A DNA stretch of 64,000 nucleotides from Polyangium spumosum (lineage in GTDB: Bacteria; Myxococcota_A; Polyangia; Polyangiales; Polyangiaceae). Under the pieces are notes generated by a model. The model saw only the letters and a list, made by a program, of their open reading frames with translations. It made no database searches and had not been told where the DNA came from. Position numbers and translations under genes: made by a program. The DNA is taken from positions 248,001 through 312,000 of the forward strand of contig NZ_WJIE01000001.1 in assembly GCF_009649845.1 (NCBI RefSeq), read 5' to 3'. Positions 44,078 to 52,628 of the stretch are shown here, one piece after another; the stretch's first letter is position 1, and the number at the start of each line of letters is the position of its first letter.

Positions 44078-45730
44078 TCAGCCCCTGTACGCCTCGTCCT
44101 GCTCGATACGCGAGAGCACCCAGTCGAACTCGCCCGCCGTGATGTGCACGTTGCAATGGCCGCAGGCGCCGCTCATGTTGATCTCGGCGTTCGGGGCGCC
44201 GCAGCTCGGGCAGACGGGATCGACACGAGGGGCGCCGCGCCGCTCGGCGCCGCGGATGAGCGTCCAGTATTCGCTGTAAGCGCGCTCCTTCGTCCTGCTG
44301 CCCGACACGACCTCGCCGTCCTCGTCGACCGTGTAATCGCGGCACGAGGCGAAGACACGCACGGTGACGGCGTCGTAATACGTGTCGGAGAGGACGCGCG
44401 CGAGGTCGAGCGAGACGATCCGCGCGTCCTCCGTGACGTTGCGCAGGCCCTGCTTCTTGTAGGTCTCGATCCAGTACCGCTGCGCCTGGAAGAGGTTGTC
44501 CGAGAGGTACGGGCGGACGAGCTCGAGGTTTTGGCTCGACCAGCCCTCGTGGAACACTCGAAAGATGGCGTCCACGCGGGCCTTCCAGGACGACCAGCCG
44601 AGCTCTGGGTCCTTCTTCGTGAGCGCGGACCATTTCGCTTGCACGTCGGACGCGACGACGGTCGGAGCGTCCGTGCCCACCTCCTCGGTCGTGCCCGTGA
44701 GCAAGGGGCCGCGGGGCTCGCGGCCCTCGACGTCAATCGCAATCACGGTCCAGTCGAGCGCGCCGGCGGAGGCGACGGCGCCGCAATACCGGCATTTCGC
44801 GCCGATGGCCTTGCCCTGCGGCGCGCCGCAGCTCGGGCAGCCGAACACCCGCGTCTTCTCGGGCGGCCGCGATTGCACGTGCGGGTCGCGGACGAGGGTC
44901 CATCGCTCGTACACCCAGAAGCTCTGCTCGTGGCCGTCGGCGGAGACCTCCGTGTAGTTCACCTCGAAGGCGACCTCGAGCTCGATCCGGCGCGTGGGTT
45001 TGCTCTGCGCGACGATCGACCCGAAATGTATCGCGCCGATGACGACGTCCCGTACCTCCGCCGCGGGGTAAGGCGAATACGCGACGATCGCGCCCTCCGC
45101 GAGGTAAGCGCCGAGGGCATCGAGCGTGCCCTTGCCTCGCGCGGCCTGGACCTCGGTGTAGAGCGCATACAGAAAGTCTTCGAAGAGGACACGCGAGAAA
45201 TGGCGATCCTCGCTGCCGAGCGCGGCGAGCGCGGCCTCGATGGTGCGGTGGGGCCTGCGCAGCCGTTTCTCTTTTTCTGCTTTCTTCCGAGCGCGCTCGC
45301 GGCGGCGGATCGCCTGCATACGCGCCTCGTGGGCGTCCGTCTGGCTCGACTCCCAGCCCTCGTGCGCCTCGCGATATTTCCGGAAGATTTGCCCGGCGGC
45401 GAAAAAGACGACGCCCATGCCGAGCACGACGAGCGCAAAAGGCCCCGAAAACCCGGGCGACTCACCGCCGTAATACGAGGTCCCGGACGACGACGAGGAC
45501 GACGAGGAGCGGCTCCCGGACGAGCCCCCCCACGGCGACGAGGACGAGGACGAGGAGCGGCTCGACGAGGACGAGGAGCGGCTCGACGACGACGACGACG
45601 ACGAGCCGCTCCCGCCGCCGAACGTATGACCGCCGCCGGGGCGCGCGCCCGCGTCCTCGGCGAGGAAGGGTGCCGCGAGGCCGAGCCCGGCCGCGAGGGC
45701 GAGGGCGGCGAAGCGCTTCGTTCGCCTCAT
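44078..45730 (-). CDS. TIM44-like protein with Ser-rich N-terminus and two zinc ribbons
   Basis: 550 residues. A signal-like N-terminus (ALALAAGLGLAAPFLA) is followed by a run of Ser, Gly and Arg (SSSSSRSSSSSS, to ~75) and a membrane helix (FALVVLGMGVVFFAAGQIF, ~95-113). The C-terminal part contains two TIM44/Tim44-like folds of about 170 residues, each followed by a CPSCGAP...CxxC zinc ribbon (~300 and ~507). TIM44-like bacterial proteins bind membranes or preproteins; the actual role is unknown. The ATG at 45730 overlaps the stop of the upstream TPM-domain gene (ATGA junction), so the two are translated together. Confidence 0.75.
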   Translation of the reverse strand: MRRTKRFAALALAAGLGLAAPFLAEDAGARPGGGHTFGGGSGSSSSSSSSRSSSSSSRSSSSSSSPWGGSSGSRSSSSSSSSGTSYYGGESPGFSGPFALVVLGMGVVFFAAGQIFRKYREAHEGWESSQTDAHEARMQAIRRRERARKKAEKEKRLRRPHRTIEAALAALGSEDRHFSRVLFEDFLYALYTEVQAARGKGTLDALGAYLAEGAIVAYSPYPAAEVRDVVIGAIHFGSIVAQSKPTRRIELEVAFEVNYTEVSADGHEQSFWVYERWTLVRDPHVQSRPPEKTRVFGCPSCGAPQGKAIGAKCRYCGAVASAGALDWTVIAIDVEGREPRGPLLTGTTEEVGTDAPTVVASDVQAKWSALTKKDPELGWSSWKARVDAIFRVFHEGWSSQNLELVRPYLSDNLFQAQRYWIETYKKQGLRNVTEDARIVSLDLARVLSDTYYDAVTVRVFASCRDYTVDEDGEVVSGSRTKERAYSEYWTLIRGAERRGAPRVDPVCPSCGAPNAEINMSGACGHCNVHITAGEFDWVLSRIEQDEAYRG

Positions 45731-46353
45731 GAATGCACCTCGTCCGCGAGCTCGTTTCTATCGTCCTCGGCGCGCGGGAGGGATCGCCCGAGCGCCTCGC
45801 CGAGCTCCCCGAGCGCCACGAGGAAGGCCGGGAGCCCGCCGGTCTTCTCCACCGATTCCTCGACGCGACGCCGCGCGGCGGCGAACGCTTCCCCGAGCGC
45901 CTCGAAATCGAGGCCGATGTCACCGACGAGCTCGACCTTTTGCTCGAAGACGGACACGTAAATCAAGAGCCCCGTGCGCCCGCGCGTGCGCGAGACGCCG
46001 CGCTCGACGAACGCCGCGCGGGCGGCGCAAAGGACGCTCTCCTCCATGAGCCGCCGCGAGGTGAGGGCGCGCCGGAGGGGCGGGAGGTTCGACGAGGCGA
46101 AGCCGCCGAGGACAAAAGCGAGGAGGACCTCGAAGGGCAAGAGGTGCTCGTCGAAGGGCGCGGGGTGAAAGAGGAAGACACAAACCACGACGATCACGAG
46201 GCCAAAACCCACGAACCCGTCGGTGTGCCGGTAGTGGCCGGAGACGGCGCGGACGACGACGACGACCTCGGCCGACGTCTTCGCCTCGAGGCCCCGAATG
46301 GCCCGCGTGACCTCGTCTTTGGCCTTGGAATCGAGCAAATCCCGAGCGCTCAT
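45727..46353 (-). CDS. TPM-domain (DUF477) membrane protein
   Basis: 208 residues from ATG 46353. It has the start of a TPM domain (EVTRAIRGLEAKTSAEVVVVV, with a YRHTDGFVGFG turn), one or two membrane helices at ~48-80, then a continuation of the TPM fold (CAARAAFVERGVSRTRGRTGLLIYVSVFEQKVELVGD). TPM-domain proteins occur as acidic phosphatase-like or membrane-stress factors; in bacteria the role is poorly known. The family often carries a Gly-rich tail, here replaced by the Ser-rich start of the coupled TIM44-like gene. It lies 17 bases after the ParA-like gene. Confidence 0.8.
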   Translation of the reverse strand: MSARDLLDSKAKDEVTRAIRGLEAKTSAEVVVVVRAVSGHYRHTDGFVGFGLVIVVVCVFLFHPAPFDEHLLPFEVLLAFVLGGFASSNLPPLRRALTSRRLMEESVLCAARAAFVERGVSRTRGRTGLLIYVSVFEQKVELVGDIGLDFEALGEAFAAARRRVEESVEKTGGLPAFLVALGELGEALGRSLPRAEDDRNELADEVHS

Positions 46354-46370
46354 CGTCGTCCGTCTGCTGG

Positions 46371-47372
46371 TCAAGAAACGGATATCCCTGCGCGTTCCGC
46401 GATTCGACGAGCAAGCCGCTCGAAATCACGAAAACATGCCTGCACCGCCGCTGCATGGCTGCCGATCGCTCCGTCGACGGCTCGCAACAGGAACATGGGC
46501 TTTCGGGCCTCCTGGGCCAACGACATCAGGCTCCGGTAATGGCGGATGGTGGCGAGCGGTTGCGTATCGGGGGACGGAGCTGGAGGCGACTCGCCGAGCA
46601 GGAGCTCGTGGTAGAGATCCGGAATCCGATCGATCCACCGCCGAGATGCCTTCACGGGGCGCTCTTCTCGAGCGGAATGCTGCATGATGACGTGGCCTAT
46701 CAGGCACATCTCCCCTCTCGGCAGAGAGATGTTGTGCGGCCGAGGCGCACGGGCGAGGCGCTCCTGCCAACCCGTGCGCCATCGGGGCAGCGCTCGACCC
46801 AGGTTACGCAATGCCTGGAGCGAGAGCACATCGGCGCCGAGCGGCACCACGATACAATCGGCCGCGAGGAGGACGGCTCGATTGAGCGCCCCGAAGTCGG
46901 GCCCCACGTCGATCAGCGCCACGTCCGCGGTCGACGAGAGGAGCTTCATGACCCTGTGGAACGAGCTCACGACCTGGAACGCGTCGCCCGCTACCGCTCG
47001 ATCGTCGGCAAGGCAGCCTTCCCACGCGCCCGCCAGCCGATCCTCGAGCATGCTCAGGCCAAGATCGCCGGGGATGAGCGAAAGAGAGCCCGGCGTCTCC
47101 GTCGCGACCGACTCCACGTGGGGACGTACGAGCTCGCCGGACCGATTCATGAGCGGCTGGACGGCCGCCAGCATGGTTCGACCGTTCCCGTGGTCCGTCC
47201 AGAGCTCTTCGCGTCGCTCGCGAGGCAGGAATGCGGCTGTCAGGTCCGACTGCGGATCCAGGTCCACGGCCAGAACGCTCCTGCCCAGCTCGTGGAACAT
47301 CCACGCGAGGTGGTACACGAGCGACGTCTTGCCGACGCCGCTCCTGTTGTTGAAGAACGCGATCGTCTTCAT
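46371..47372 (-). CDS. ParA/MinD-type ATPase (orphan, coupled to a Schlafen AlbA_2-type protein)
   Basis: 333 residues. The deviant Walker A is NNRSGVGKTSL (8-18), with Arg10 in place of the usual first Lys of KGGxGKT. A switch I-like VDLDPQSDLT is at 36-45, Walker B VALIDVGPDF near 150 and a IVVPLGADVLSLQAL segment near 170. No ParB partner or parS site is visible nearby, so it is not an ordinary partition protein. Its ATG at 47372 overlaps the stop of the upstream AlbA_2-type gene in an ATGA junction, so a joint function is likely. The three-domain ATPase may couple ATP binding to that protein's action. Confidence 0.82.
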   Translation of the reverse strand: MKTIAFFNNRSGVGKTSLVYHLAWMFHELGRSVLAVDLDPQSDLTAAFLPRERREELWTDHGNGRTMLAAVQPLMNRSGELVRPHVESVATETPGSLSLIPGDLGLSMLEDRLAGAWEGCLADDRAVAGDAFQVVSSFHRVMKLLSSTADVALIDVGPDFGALNRAVLLAADCIVVPLGADVLSLQALRNLGRALPRWRTGWQERLARAPRPHNISLPRGEMCLIGHVIMQHSAREERPVKASRRWIDRIPDLYHELLLGESPPAPSPDTQPLATIRHYRSLMSLAQEARKPMFLLRAVDGAIGSHAAAVQACFRDFERLARRIAERAGISVS

Positions 47373-48553
47373 GTCCGCCTCGGGACGGTCACGAGGAAGC
47401 GGTTGTAACCCGGCTCGAACACGGCCGGCGGAGATCCGTTTCGCGCGAGCTCGGCCTGGACGATGGCGATACCGCGGCCGAATCGATTGACGAACCCGAG
47501 GACCTTCGCGGACTCCGCGAGGACGGGGTTCCTGTACGAGGTCCCTCCGGGGAACTGATCGGGCGTGAGGTCGGGGTAGAGCCCTCCGGGGCTCAGGATC
47601 TCGATGCGATCCGAGAAATGGTTGACGCTCACGGGCGTGGACGATCCGTCGTAGTTCCGATGGATGACGGCATTCACGAGCAACTCGTGCATGGCGCGTC
47701 GAGGATAGTCGCAGATGGTTCGGTCACCGCCCTGCGGGAGCGCGACCGGCCTCGCGCCCTCGATGCTCGCCGCGAGATCGTCGAGGCCACGCAGCACCGA
47801 GAGGAGGTCGCCGGAGAACCGGCGCTCGCGCAGGACGTCCTCTGCCTGCGTCGGTCCGTCGTAATGGACGTACTGGACGTACGCTCCTGGGACGAAGAAG
47901 AGCGGATCCTTGGCGAAGAGGAGGACACCCGCGTTCGTGGGACAGGACTCGCGCGTGTCGAGGAATCGAAGCGCGGCGAGCTGCTGCTCGATGGACCGGT
48001 GGTTTTCCTCGATCACTTCGGGGGCCACCGCGTACGTCCGATAGGTGAGCGAGAACAGATCGAGCGATAAGTCTGCGAGCGAGGAGCCGCGGCAGGGGCG
48101 CGCGTCCCACGTGCGGGCGAGGAGGGCCCGTCGCTCCGAAAGGACCCGCTCATCCTGCTCGCTGGCCACGCCTTTTCGGGGCCCGATCCGTATCCAGACG
48201 AGCCCCTTGTAACGAACGGGCGGCAAATCGGAAGGGAGCACCTCCACGACCGCCATTTCCCCACCGGCGAGCGACCACTTCTGAACGTTGATGGATGGTA
48301 TCGGCTGGATGTCGCCGTCCGATCGAAATGCAGCCAGCGATTGGAGGAGTTGATCTTTGATGACGAGTCCTGACGCCGATCCGTCGTCATTCGCCCCCAT
48401 GAACAGGTAGCCCGGCTTGCGGCTGTTCGGCAGATCGTTCGCGAAGGCGCAGATGGCCTGACCGATCTTCTCCGCGTCTTTCGCGGAGCGCGTGCGCTCC
48501 ACCCGATCGGACTCGACGTCCCGCAGCATCTCCTCGAGCTCTTCGCGTTCCAT
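47369..48553 (-). CDS. Schlafen AlbA_2-type / HATPase_c_4 protein
   Basis: 394 residues. The N-terminal ~130 residues have the AlbA_2 pattern (MEREELEEML, then DAEKIGQAICAFANDLPNSRKPGYLFMGANDDGSASGL and VVEVLPSDLPPVRYKGLVWIRIGPR). The C-terminal part has HELLVNAVIHRNYDG near 294, an HATPase_c_4-like N-box, and SPGGLYPDLTPDQF near 325. Proteins of this layout are called putative transcriptional regulators or ATP-binding proteins, and some are defence-associated; function is not settled. ATG 48553 with GGGAG upstream was chosen. An inverted repeat CGTTG-N4-CAACG lies at 48586-48599. It is the first gene of the AlbA_2-ParA pair. Confidence 0.84.
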   Translation of the reverse strand: MEREELEEMLRDVESDRVERTRSAKDAEKIGQAICAFANDLPNSRKPGYLFMGANDDGSASGLVIKDQLLQSLAAFRSDGDIQPIPSINVQKWSLAGGEMAVVEVLPSDLPPVRYKGLVWIRIGPRKGVASEQDERVLSERRALLARTWDARPCRGSSLADLSLDLFSLTYRTYAVAPEVIEENHRSIEQQLAALRFLDTRESCPTNAGVLLFAKDPLFFVPGAYVQYVHYDGPTQAEDVLRERRFSGDLLSVLRGLDDLAASIEGARPVALPQGGDRTICDYPRRAMHELLVNAVIHRNYDGSSTPVSVNHFSDRIEILSPGGLYPDLTPDQFPGGTSYRNPVLAESAKVLGFVNRFGRGIAIVQAELARNGSPPAVFEPGYNRFLVTVPRRT

Positions 48554-48585
48554 GGTCCGCACTCCCTTGTACACCCATCTCACCC

Positions 48586-48599
48586 CGTTGGCGACAACG
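48586..48599. promoter_or_regulatory. Small inverted repeat upstream of the AlbA_2/ParA pair
   Basis: CGTTG-GCGA-CAACG, 5-bp arms with a 4-base spacer, 33 bases upstream of the AlbA_2-type ATG and in the divergent region with trpS. It may be an operator for autoregulation; the length is short, so chance is a real alternative. Confidence 0.28.
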
Positions 48600-48667
48600 T
48601 GCGCACCACGCCCGATCATCCGCACGCAGCAGGGACGAACGTCGGCAAGGCGCCCGAGCCCGGGGGG

Positions 48668-48702
48668 TTGACGCGCGGGAGCTCTGGCGATAGAGCGCAC
48701 GC
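48668..48702 (+). promoter_or_regulatory. Promoter candidate placing trpS on a leaderless transcript
   Basis: TTGACG at 48668-48673, a 17-base spacer and TAGAGC at 48691-48696. Transcription would begin around 48702-48704, which is the GTG start codon of trpS (48703). No Shine-Dalgarno sequence precedes the GTG, in line with a leaderless mRNA. Confidence 0.45.
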
Positions 48703-49749
48703 GTGAGCGAGTCGACCCAGCAGCAACAGCCGCAGCCCAAGAAGCCAGTCATCCTGTCGGGGATCCAGCCGAGCGGACAGCTCGCGCTCGGCAACTACGT
48801 GGGCGCCTTGAAGAACTGGGTGGAGCTGCAGCACACGCACGACTGCATCTTCCTCGTGGTCGATCTGCACGCGCTGACGGTGACGCAGGTGCCCGCGGAG
48901 CTCCGGAGCCGGTGCCTGTCGTTCGCGGCGCAATACATTGCCTGCGGGATCGATCCGGAGACGTCGACGATCGTGCTCCAATCCCACGTGCCGCAGCACG
49001 CCGAGCTCGCGTGGGTCCTCGGCACGATGACGTACATGGGCGAGCTGTCGCGCATGACGCAATTCAAGGACAAGTCGGCGCGGCACGAGGAGAACATCAA
49101 TGCGGGTCTCTTCACGTACCCGGTGCTGATGGCGGCGGACATCCTGCTTTATCAGGCGAACCTGGTGCCGGTCGGGGCGGACCAGAAGCAGCACCTCGAG
49201 CTCACGCGGGACGTCGCGCAGCGCTTCAACCAGCGTTACTCGGAGACGTTCGTGATGCCGGAGCCCTTCATCCCGAAGATGGGGGCGCGGATCATGAGCC
49301 TGCAGGATCCGACGAAGAAGATGTCGAAGAGCGACGACAACCCGGACAATTACATCGCGGTGCTGGATACGCCGGACGTCATCCGCCGGAAGTTCAAGCG
49401 CGCGGTGACGGACTCGGAGACGGAGATCCGCTTCGATGTCGAGAAGAAGCCGGGGGTGTCGAACCTCTTGACCATTCACGCGGCGCTGACGAACCAGCCG
49501 GTGGAGGCGGTGGAGGCGCATTTCGCGGGGAAGGGCTACGGCGACCTGAAGAGCGAGGTCGCGGACGTGGTGGTGGCGACGCTCGAGCCGTTCCAGAAGC
49601 GGTATCAAGAGGTCATGTCCGACAAGGCGGGGCTCGAGCAGATCCTGGCGCGCGGCGCGGAGAAGGCGCGGGCGCGGGCGTGGAAGACGCTTTCGAAGGT
49701 GTACCGGAAGGTCGGGCTCGTGCCGGCGGTGGCGGTGGCGAAGGGGTAG
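48703..49749 (+). CDS. trpS: Tryptophanyl-tRNA synthetase
   Basis: Charges tRNA-Trp with tryptophan. The 348-residue class I enzyme has the HIGH-type region as [17 protein letters not shown] (residues ~22-38) and KMSKS as KKMSKSDDN near 206-214, with DLHALTVTQ and [12 protein letters not shown] between them. The N-terminal ~15 residues ([11 protein letters not shown]) are an extra Gln-rich stretch before the conserved start. The GTG at 48703 is used. The promoter candidate at 48668 and the lack of a ribosome site suggest leaderless translation. A tandem repeat array follows. Confidence 0.97.
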   Translation: MSESTQQQQPQPKKPVILSGIQPSGQLALGNYVGALKNWVELQHTHDCIFLVVDLHALTVTQVPAELRSRCLSFAAQYIACGIDPETSTIVLQSHVPQHAELAWVLGTMTYMGELSRMTQFKDKSARHEENINAGLFTYPVLMAADILLYQANLVPVGADQKQHLELTRDVAQRFNQRYSETFVMPEPFIPKMGARIMSLQDPTKKMSKSDDNPDNYIAVLDTPDVIRRKFKRAVTDSETEIRFDVEKKPGVSNLLTIHAALTNQPVEAVEAHFAGKGYGDLKSEVADVVVATLEPFQKRYQEVMSDKAGLEQILARGAEKARARAWKTLSKVYRKVGLVPAVAVAKG

Positions 49750-49756
49750 GGGGCCA

Positions 49757-50054
49757 CACCGGGCGGGGTGCAAACGGCGCTCGGCGTGGTCCGAGAGGTG
49801 TTTGCACGCGGTGCAAAGGGCGATCGGAGTGTGTGAGAGGCGTTTGCACGGCGTGCAGACGGGTCTCGTGACGCTACGAGAGGCGTTTGCACCGCGTGCA
49901 GAGGGGTCTCGTGACAGTACGAGAGGGGTTTGCACCGCGTGCAGACGGGTCTCGTGACGTCTGAAAGGCGTTTGCACGGCGTGCAGACGGGTCTTGTGAC
50001 GGTACGAGAGGCGTTTGCACCGCGTGCAGACGGGTCTTGGGGCGCTCGGGGTGG
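49757..50054. repeat. Tandem array of 42-43-base direct repeats (second array, related to 25535-25787)
   Basis: Units begin at GTTTGCAC: 49800, 49842, 49885, 49928, 49970 and 50013, spaced 42, 43, 43, 42 and 43 bases, with a degenerate unit before and a truncated one after. Each unit holds an inverted repeat TGCAC-CGC-GTGCA and, in several, CTCGT-N6-ACGAG. The core CGGGTYTTGTGACGG matches the core in the first array, so the two belong to one repeat family. The region 49750-50218 has no gene that I can support, and no unique spacers as in CRISPR. Confidence 0.85.
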
Positions 50055-50073
50055 CGGTTGCCTCACCCCCCAG

Positions 50074-50101
50074 CCCCCTCTCCACATTCGTGGAGAGGGG
50101 G
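50074..50101. terminator. 12-bp GC-rich hairpin after the trpS repeat array
   Basis: CCCCCTCTCCAC, four bases, then GTGGAGAGGGGG; perfect 12-bp arms with a 4-base loop. There is no T-run. It may end transcription coming from trpS or be part of the palindromic repeat content of this genome. Confidence 0.5.
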
Positions 50102-50218
50102 GGATCGGTGGAAGTGGGGCCGGGTTTCCTTTCTGTATCACGTTGGCGTGATCGAATCGGGGAACGGCGCGCTTGCCAGCGCCCTCGGGCAGGGTGGTAG
50201 GCTCTGCGCGGACTGACC

Positions 50219-50761
50219 ATGCCCCGCTTCCTCCTCGCGATCATCGGTGACGGCGCTGCTCTCCCTGGATCTCCCGCCTACGAGGCCGCCTACGAGGCCG
50301 GGCTCGCGGCCGTGGAGGTGGGCTTTCGGGTCCTGACGGGGGGGCTCGGAGGCGTCATGGAGGCCGCTTGCCGCGGGGCGCGGGCCTCGAGTCGGTACAA
50401 GGAGGGCGATACCGTCGGCCTCCTTCCAGGGCACGACCCACGCGCCGCCAATACCTACGTCGATATCGCGATCCCCACCGGGCTCGGACATTTGCGGAAT
50501 GCACTCGTCGCCCACGCCGACGCGGTCGTCGCCATCGGCGGCGGCGCAGGCACGCTCTCCGAAATGGCCATGGCCTGGATCCACGATCGAATCGTCGTCG
50601 GTCTCGAAATCGCCGGATGGAGCGGCGAGCTCGCCGGCGTCCGGATCGACGACAGACAACGATTCCCGGACGTACCCGATGATTACGTGATCCCCGCCAC
50701 CAGCGGCACGGACGCCATCCGCCAGGTCGTCACGGCCATGGCCGAACGAGCCAGCCGCTGA
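50219..50761 (+). CDS. LOG-family/TIGR00725-type putative nucleotide-binding protein
   Basis: 180 residues. FLLAIIGDGAALPGSPAYEAAYEAG starts the fold, with TGGLGGVMEAACRGA near 40-54 and GGGAGTLSEMAMAW near 100-113. These are the two glycine motifs of the LOG (lysine decarboxylase-like) superfamily. Related enzymes hydrolyse nucleoside 5'-monophosphates (release of cytokinin-type bases) and some bind nucleotides; a specific substrate is not clear here. Start ATG 50219 without a clear ribosome site. It is followed by a sensor kinase gene 76 bases downstream. Confidence 0.83.
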   Translation: MPRFLLAIIGDGAALPGSPAYEAAYEAGLAAVEVGFRVLTGGLGGVMEAACRGARASSRYKEGDTVGLLPGHDPRAANTYVDIAIPTGLGHLRNALVAHADAVVAIGGGAGTLSEMAMAWIHDRIVVGLEIAGWSGELAGVRIDDRQRFPDVPDDYVIPATSGTDAIRQVVTAMAERASR

Positions 50762-50837
50762 GCCGGGCAGAGCGTTCGCGCCATCGAGCGCGACACCCTC
50801 GACGAAACTGTGGCAGTATTGGGCGGGATTCCATCGC

Positions 50838-52607
50838 ATGAAGGCTTTGCTCGTCGCTTCTCCCAAGGCCGATCCACAACCGGTCGAGCGGTTGCTTCGT
50901 GATCAGTGCAGTGACGTGACCGTCTTGCCTGCCTTGGAGCTCGAGGCGGCTTCGAGCGCCGGCGTCGGCTTCGTCGTGCTCCTCTCGTCCGAGGACGAGC
51001 AGGACGTCGCCGCGAGCCTCGCGGCCTGTCGACTCCTGCGGAGCGCCCCGGACGGCGGGCCCGTCATCTTCGCGATGGCCACCACGCCCGAGCACGTCGA
51101 GGCGCTCTGCGACGAAGGCGTCGACGACTTCATGATCTGGCCGGCCATCGAGAGCCTCTTGACCTCACGCGTCGAGCTGCTCTTCCGGCGCGTCGCGCAG
51201 CGGAAGAAGGAGGCCGTCCGCGCAGGCATGCTCGGCGACGCGCTCCGGCACGCCGAGCGCAGCGAGCAGCGCTTCCGCCACCTCGCCGAGAGCTCCACCG
51301 AGATCCTCGCGCGTTTCTCGCCAGGCGGCGTCAGGCTCTACATCTCACCAGCATGTCGCACCGTGCTCGGCTACGAGCCCGACGAGCTGCTCGGATCGAG
51401 CATCCTCGACATCCTCCATCCCTCCGATGTCTCGAAGCTGCTCGAGGCGCTCGGCGCGCTCGACGCAGGCGCGCAGGTCGCAGGCGCGATCATCCGCCTG
51501 CAGCGCAAGGACGGCGAGTACGCGTGGCTCGAGACGATCAGCCGGCCCGTGCGTGATCCTCGCACCGACGTGATCGAGGAGCTCGTCACCGTCTCGCGAG
51601 ACATCACGGCGATGATCCACGCCGAGCACGAGAAGATCGAGGCCGAGGCGCGCCTCGCCGTGATCGACGCGATCCCGGATCCGCTCTCGGTCGAGGACGA
51701 CACGGGGCGGATCACGATCGCCAACCGCGCGTTTTGCACCCTCGTGGGCAAGCCACGCGAGGAGGTCCTCGGGCAGTCGGCCGACGCGCTCAAGCCAAAG
51801 CCGCTCGGCGGCAAGCCGGATCGATGGCCGCAGTCCGCAGACGAGCGGGAGGTCGCGCTGAGCACGCCCGACGGCGCGACGCACGTGCTCGTCGAGAAGC
51901 GAGCGCTGCTGCAGGTCCGCAAGGAGGAGCGGCTGCTCGTGTCGATCCTGCGCGACATGAGCGAGCAACGAAAGCGCGAGGCCGAGGCCCGGATCGCCAC
52001 CGCGGCCACGCTCGCCTCGGGCATCTCGCACGAGATCAACAACCCGCTCGCGTACGTGCTCAACAACCTGGGCTTCGTGTCCGAGTCGCTCGGAGCCACG
52101 AAGAGCCCGGAGGTGGCCAAGGCGCTCGACGAGGCCGTCGAAGGCGCGAAGCGGATCAAGGTGGTCGTGCGGGACCTGCGTATCCTCGGCGAGGTCTCAC
52201 GCGAGGCGCCTCCGACCACGAACGTGGCGCGCGCCGTCGAGGCGGCGCTGCTGCTCACGCGGGGCGCGATCGAGGCGCGCGCGCAGCTCTCGTCCGAGGT
52301 GGCCGATGTGCCGCCGGTCGCAGGGGAGCCGGCGCGGATCGCGCTGGCGATCGTGGGCCTCTTGCTCCGCACGACACGCGTGTTGCCCGAGGGGGATCCG
52401 AAGGCGAACGAGGTGCGCGTCGTGCTCGCGCCCGCGGAGGGCGGGTCGGTGGTCGTGGAGGTGCACGACACGGGGCGCGGCGTGTCGCACGGCGCGGATC
52501 TCTCGCTCTGGGAGAGCGTCGTGGCCAGCCACGGCGGGCGGATCGACGTGCAGAGCGCGCCGGGGCGAGGGAACCGGATCCGGTTGTTCTTGCCCGTCGC
52601 GTCCTGA
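50838..52607 (+). CDS. PAS-domain histidine kinase with pseudo-receiver and degenerate ATPase N-box
   Basis: 589 residues. Residues ~1-115 resemble a receiver domain (VTVLPALELEAA, VDDFMIWP) but the phosphoacceptor Asp region reads VVLLSSED, so it looks inactive. Two PAS domains follow (~135-255 and ~275-390), the first with FSPGGVRLYISPACRTVLGYEPDELLG. A HisKA region has SHEINNPLAYVLNN with phosphoacceptor His398. In the HATPase domain the G1 box is DTGRGV, but the N-box, normally with an Asn in NLLxNA, reads GLLLRTTRV, and the tail is GRGNRIRLFLPV. Kinase activity is therefore doubtful. No response regulator is adjacent. Confidence 0.88.
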   Translation: MKALLVASPKADPQPVERLLRDQCSDVTVLPALELEAASSAGVGFVVLLSSEDEQDVAASLAACRLLRSAPDGGPVIFAMATTPEHVEALCDEGVDDFMIWPAIESLLTSRVELLFRRVAQRKKEAVRAGMLGDALRHAERSEQRFRHLAESSTEILARFSPGGVRLYISPACRTVLGYEPDELLGSSILDILHPSDVSKLLEALGALDAGAQVAGAIIRLQRKDGEYAWLETISRPVRDPRTDVIEELVTVSRDITAMIHAEHEKIEAEARLAVIDAIPDPLSVEDDTGRITIANRAFCTLVGKPREEVLGQSADALKPKPLGGKPDRWPQSADEREVALSTPDGATHVLVEKRALLQVRKEERLLVSILRDMSEQRKREAEARIATAATLASGISHEINNPLAYVLNNLGFVSESLGATKSPEVAKALDEAVEGAKRIKVVVRDLRILGEVSREAPPTTNVARAVEAALLLTRGAIEARAQLSSEVADVPPVAGEPARIALAIVGLLLRTTRVLPEGDPKANEVRVVLAPAEGGSVVVEVHDTGRGVSHGADLSLWESVVASHGGRIDVQSAPGRGNRIRLFLPVAS

Positions 52608-52628
52608 TCGTCCGCCGACCGGGACACG

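Noticed and set aside
46371-47372. Chromosome or plasmid partition locus
   Set aside because: No ParB, no parS-like palindrome and a modified Walker A; the gene is coupled to an AlbA_2-type gene instead.
49757-50054. CRISPR array after trpS
   Set aside because: Same reason: similar sequence throughout the unit and no spacer sequences or cas genes.
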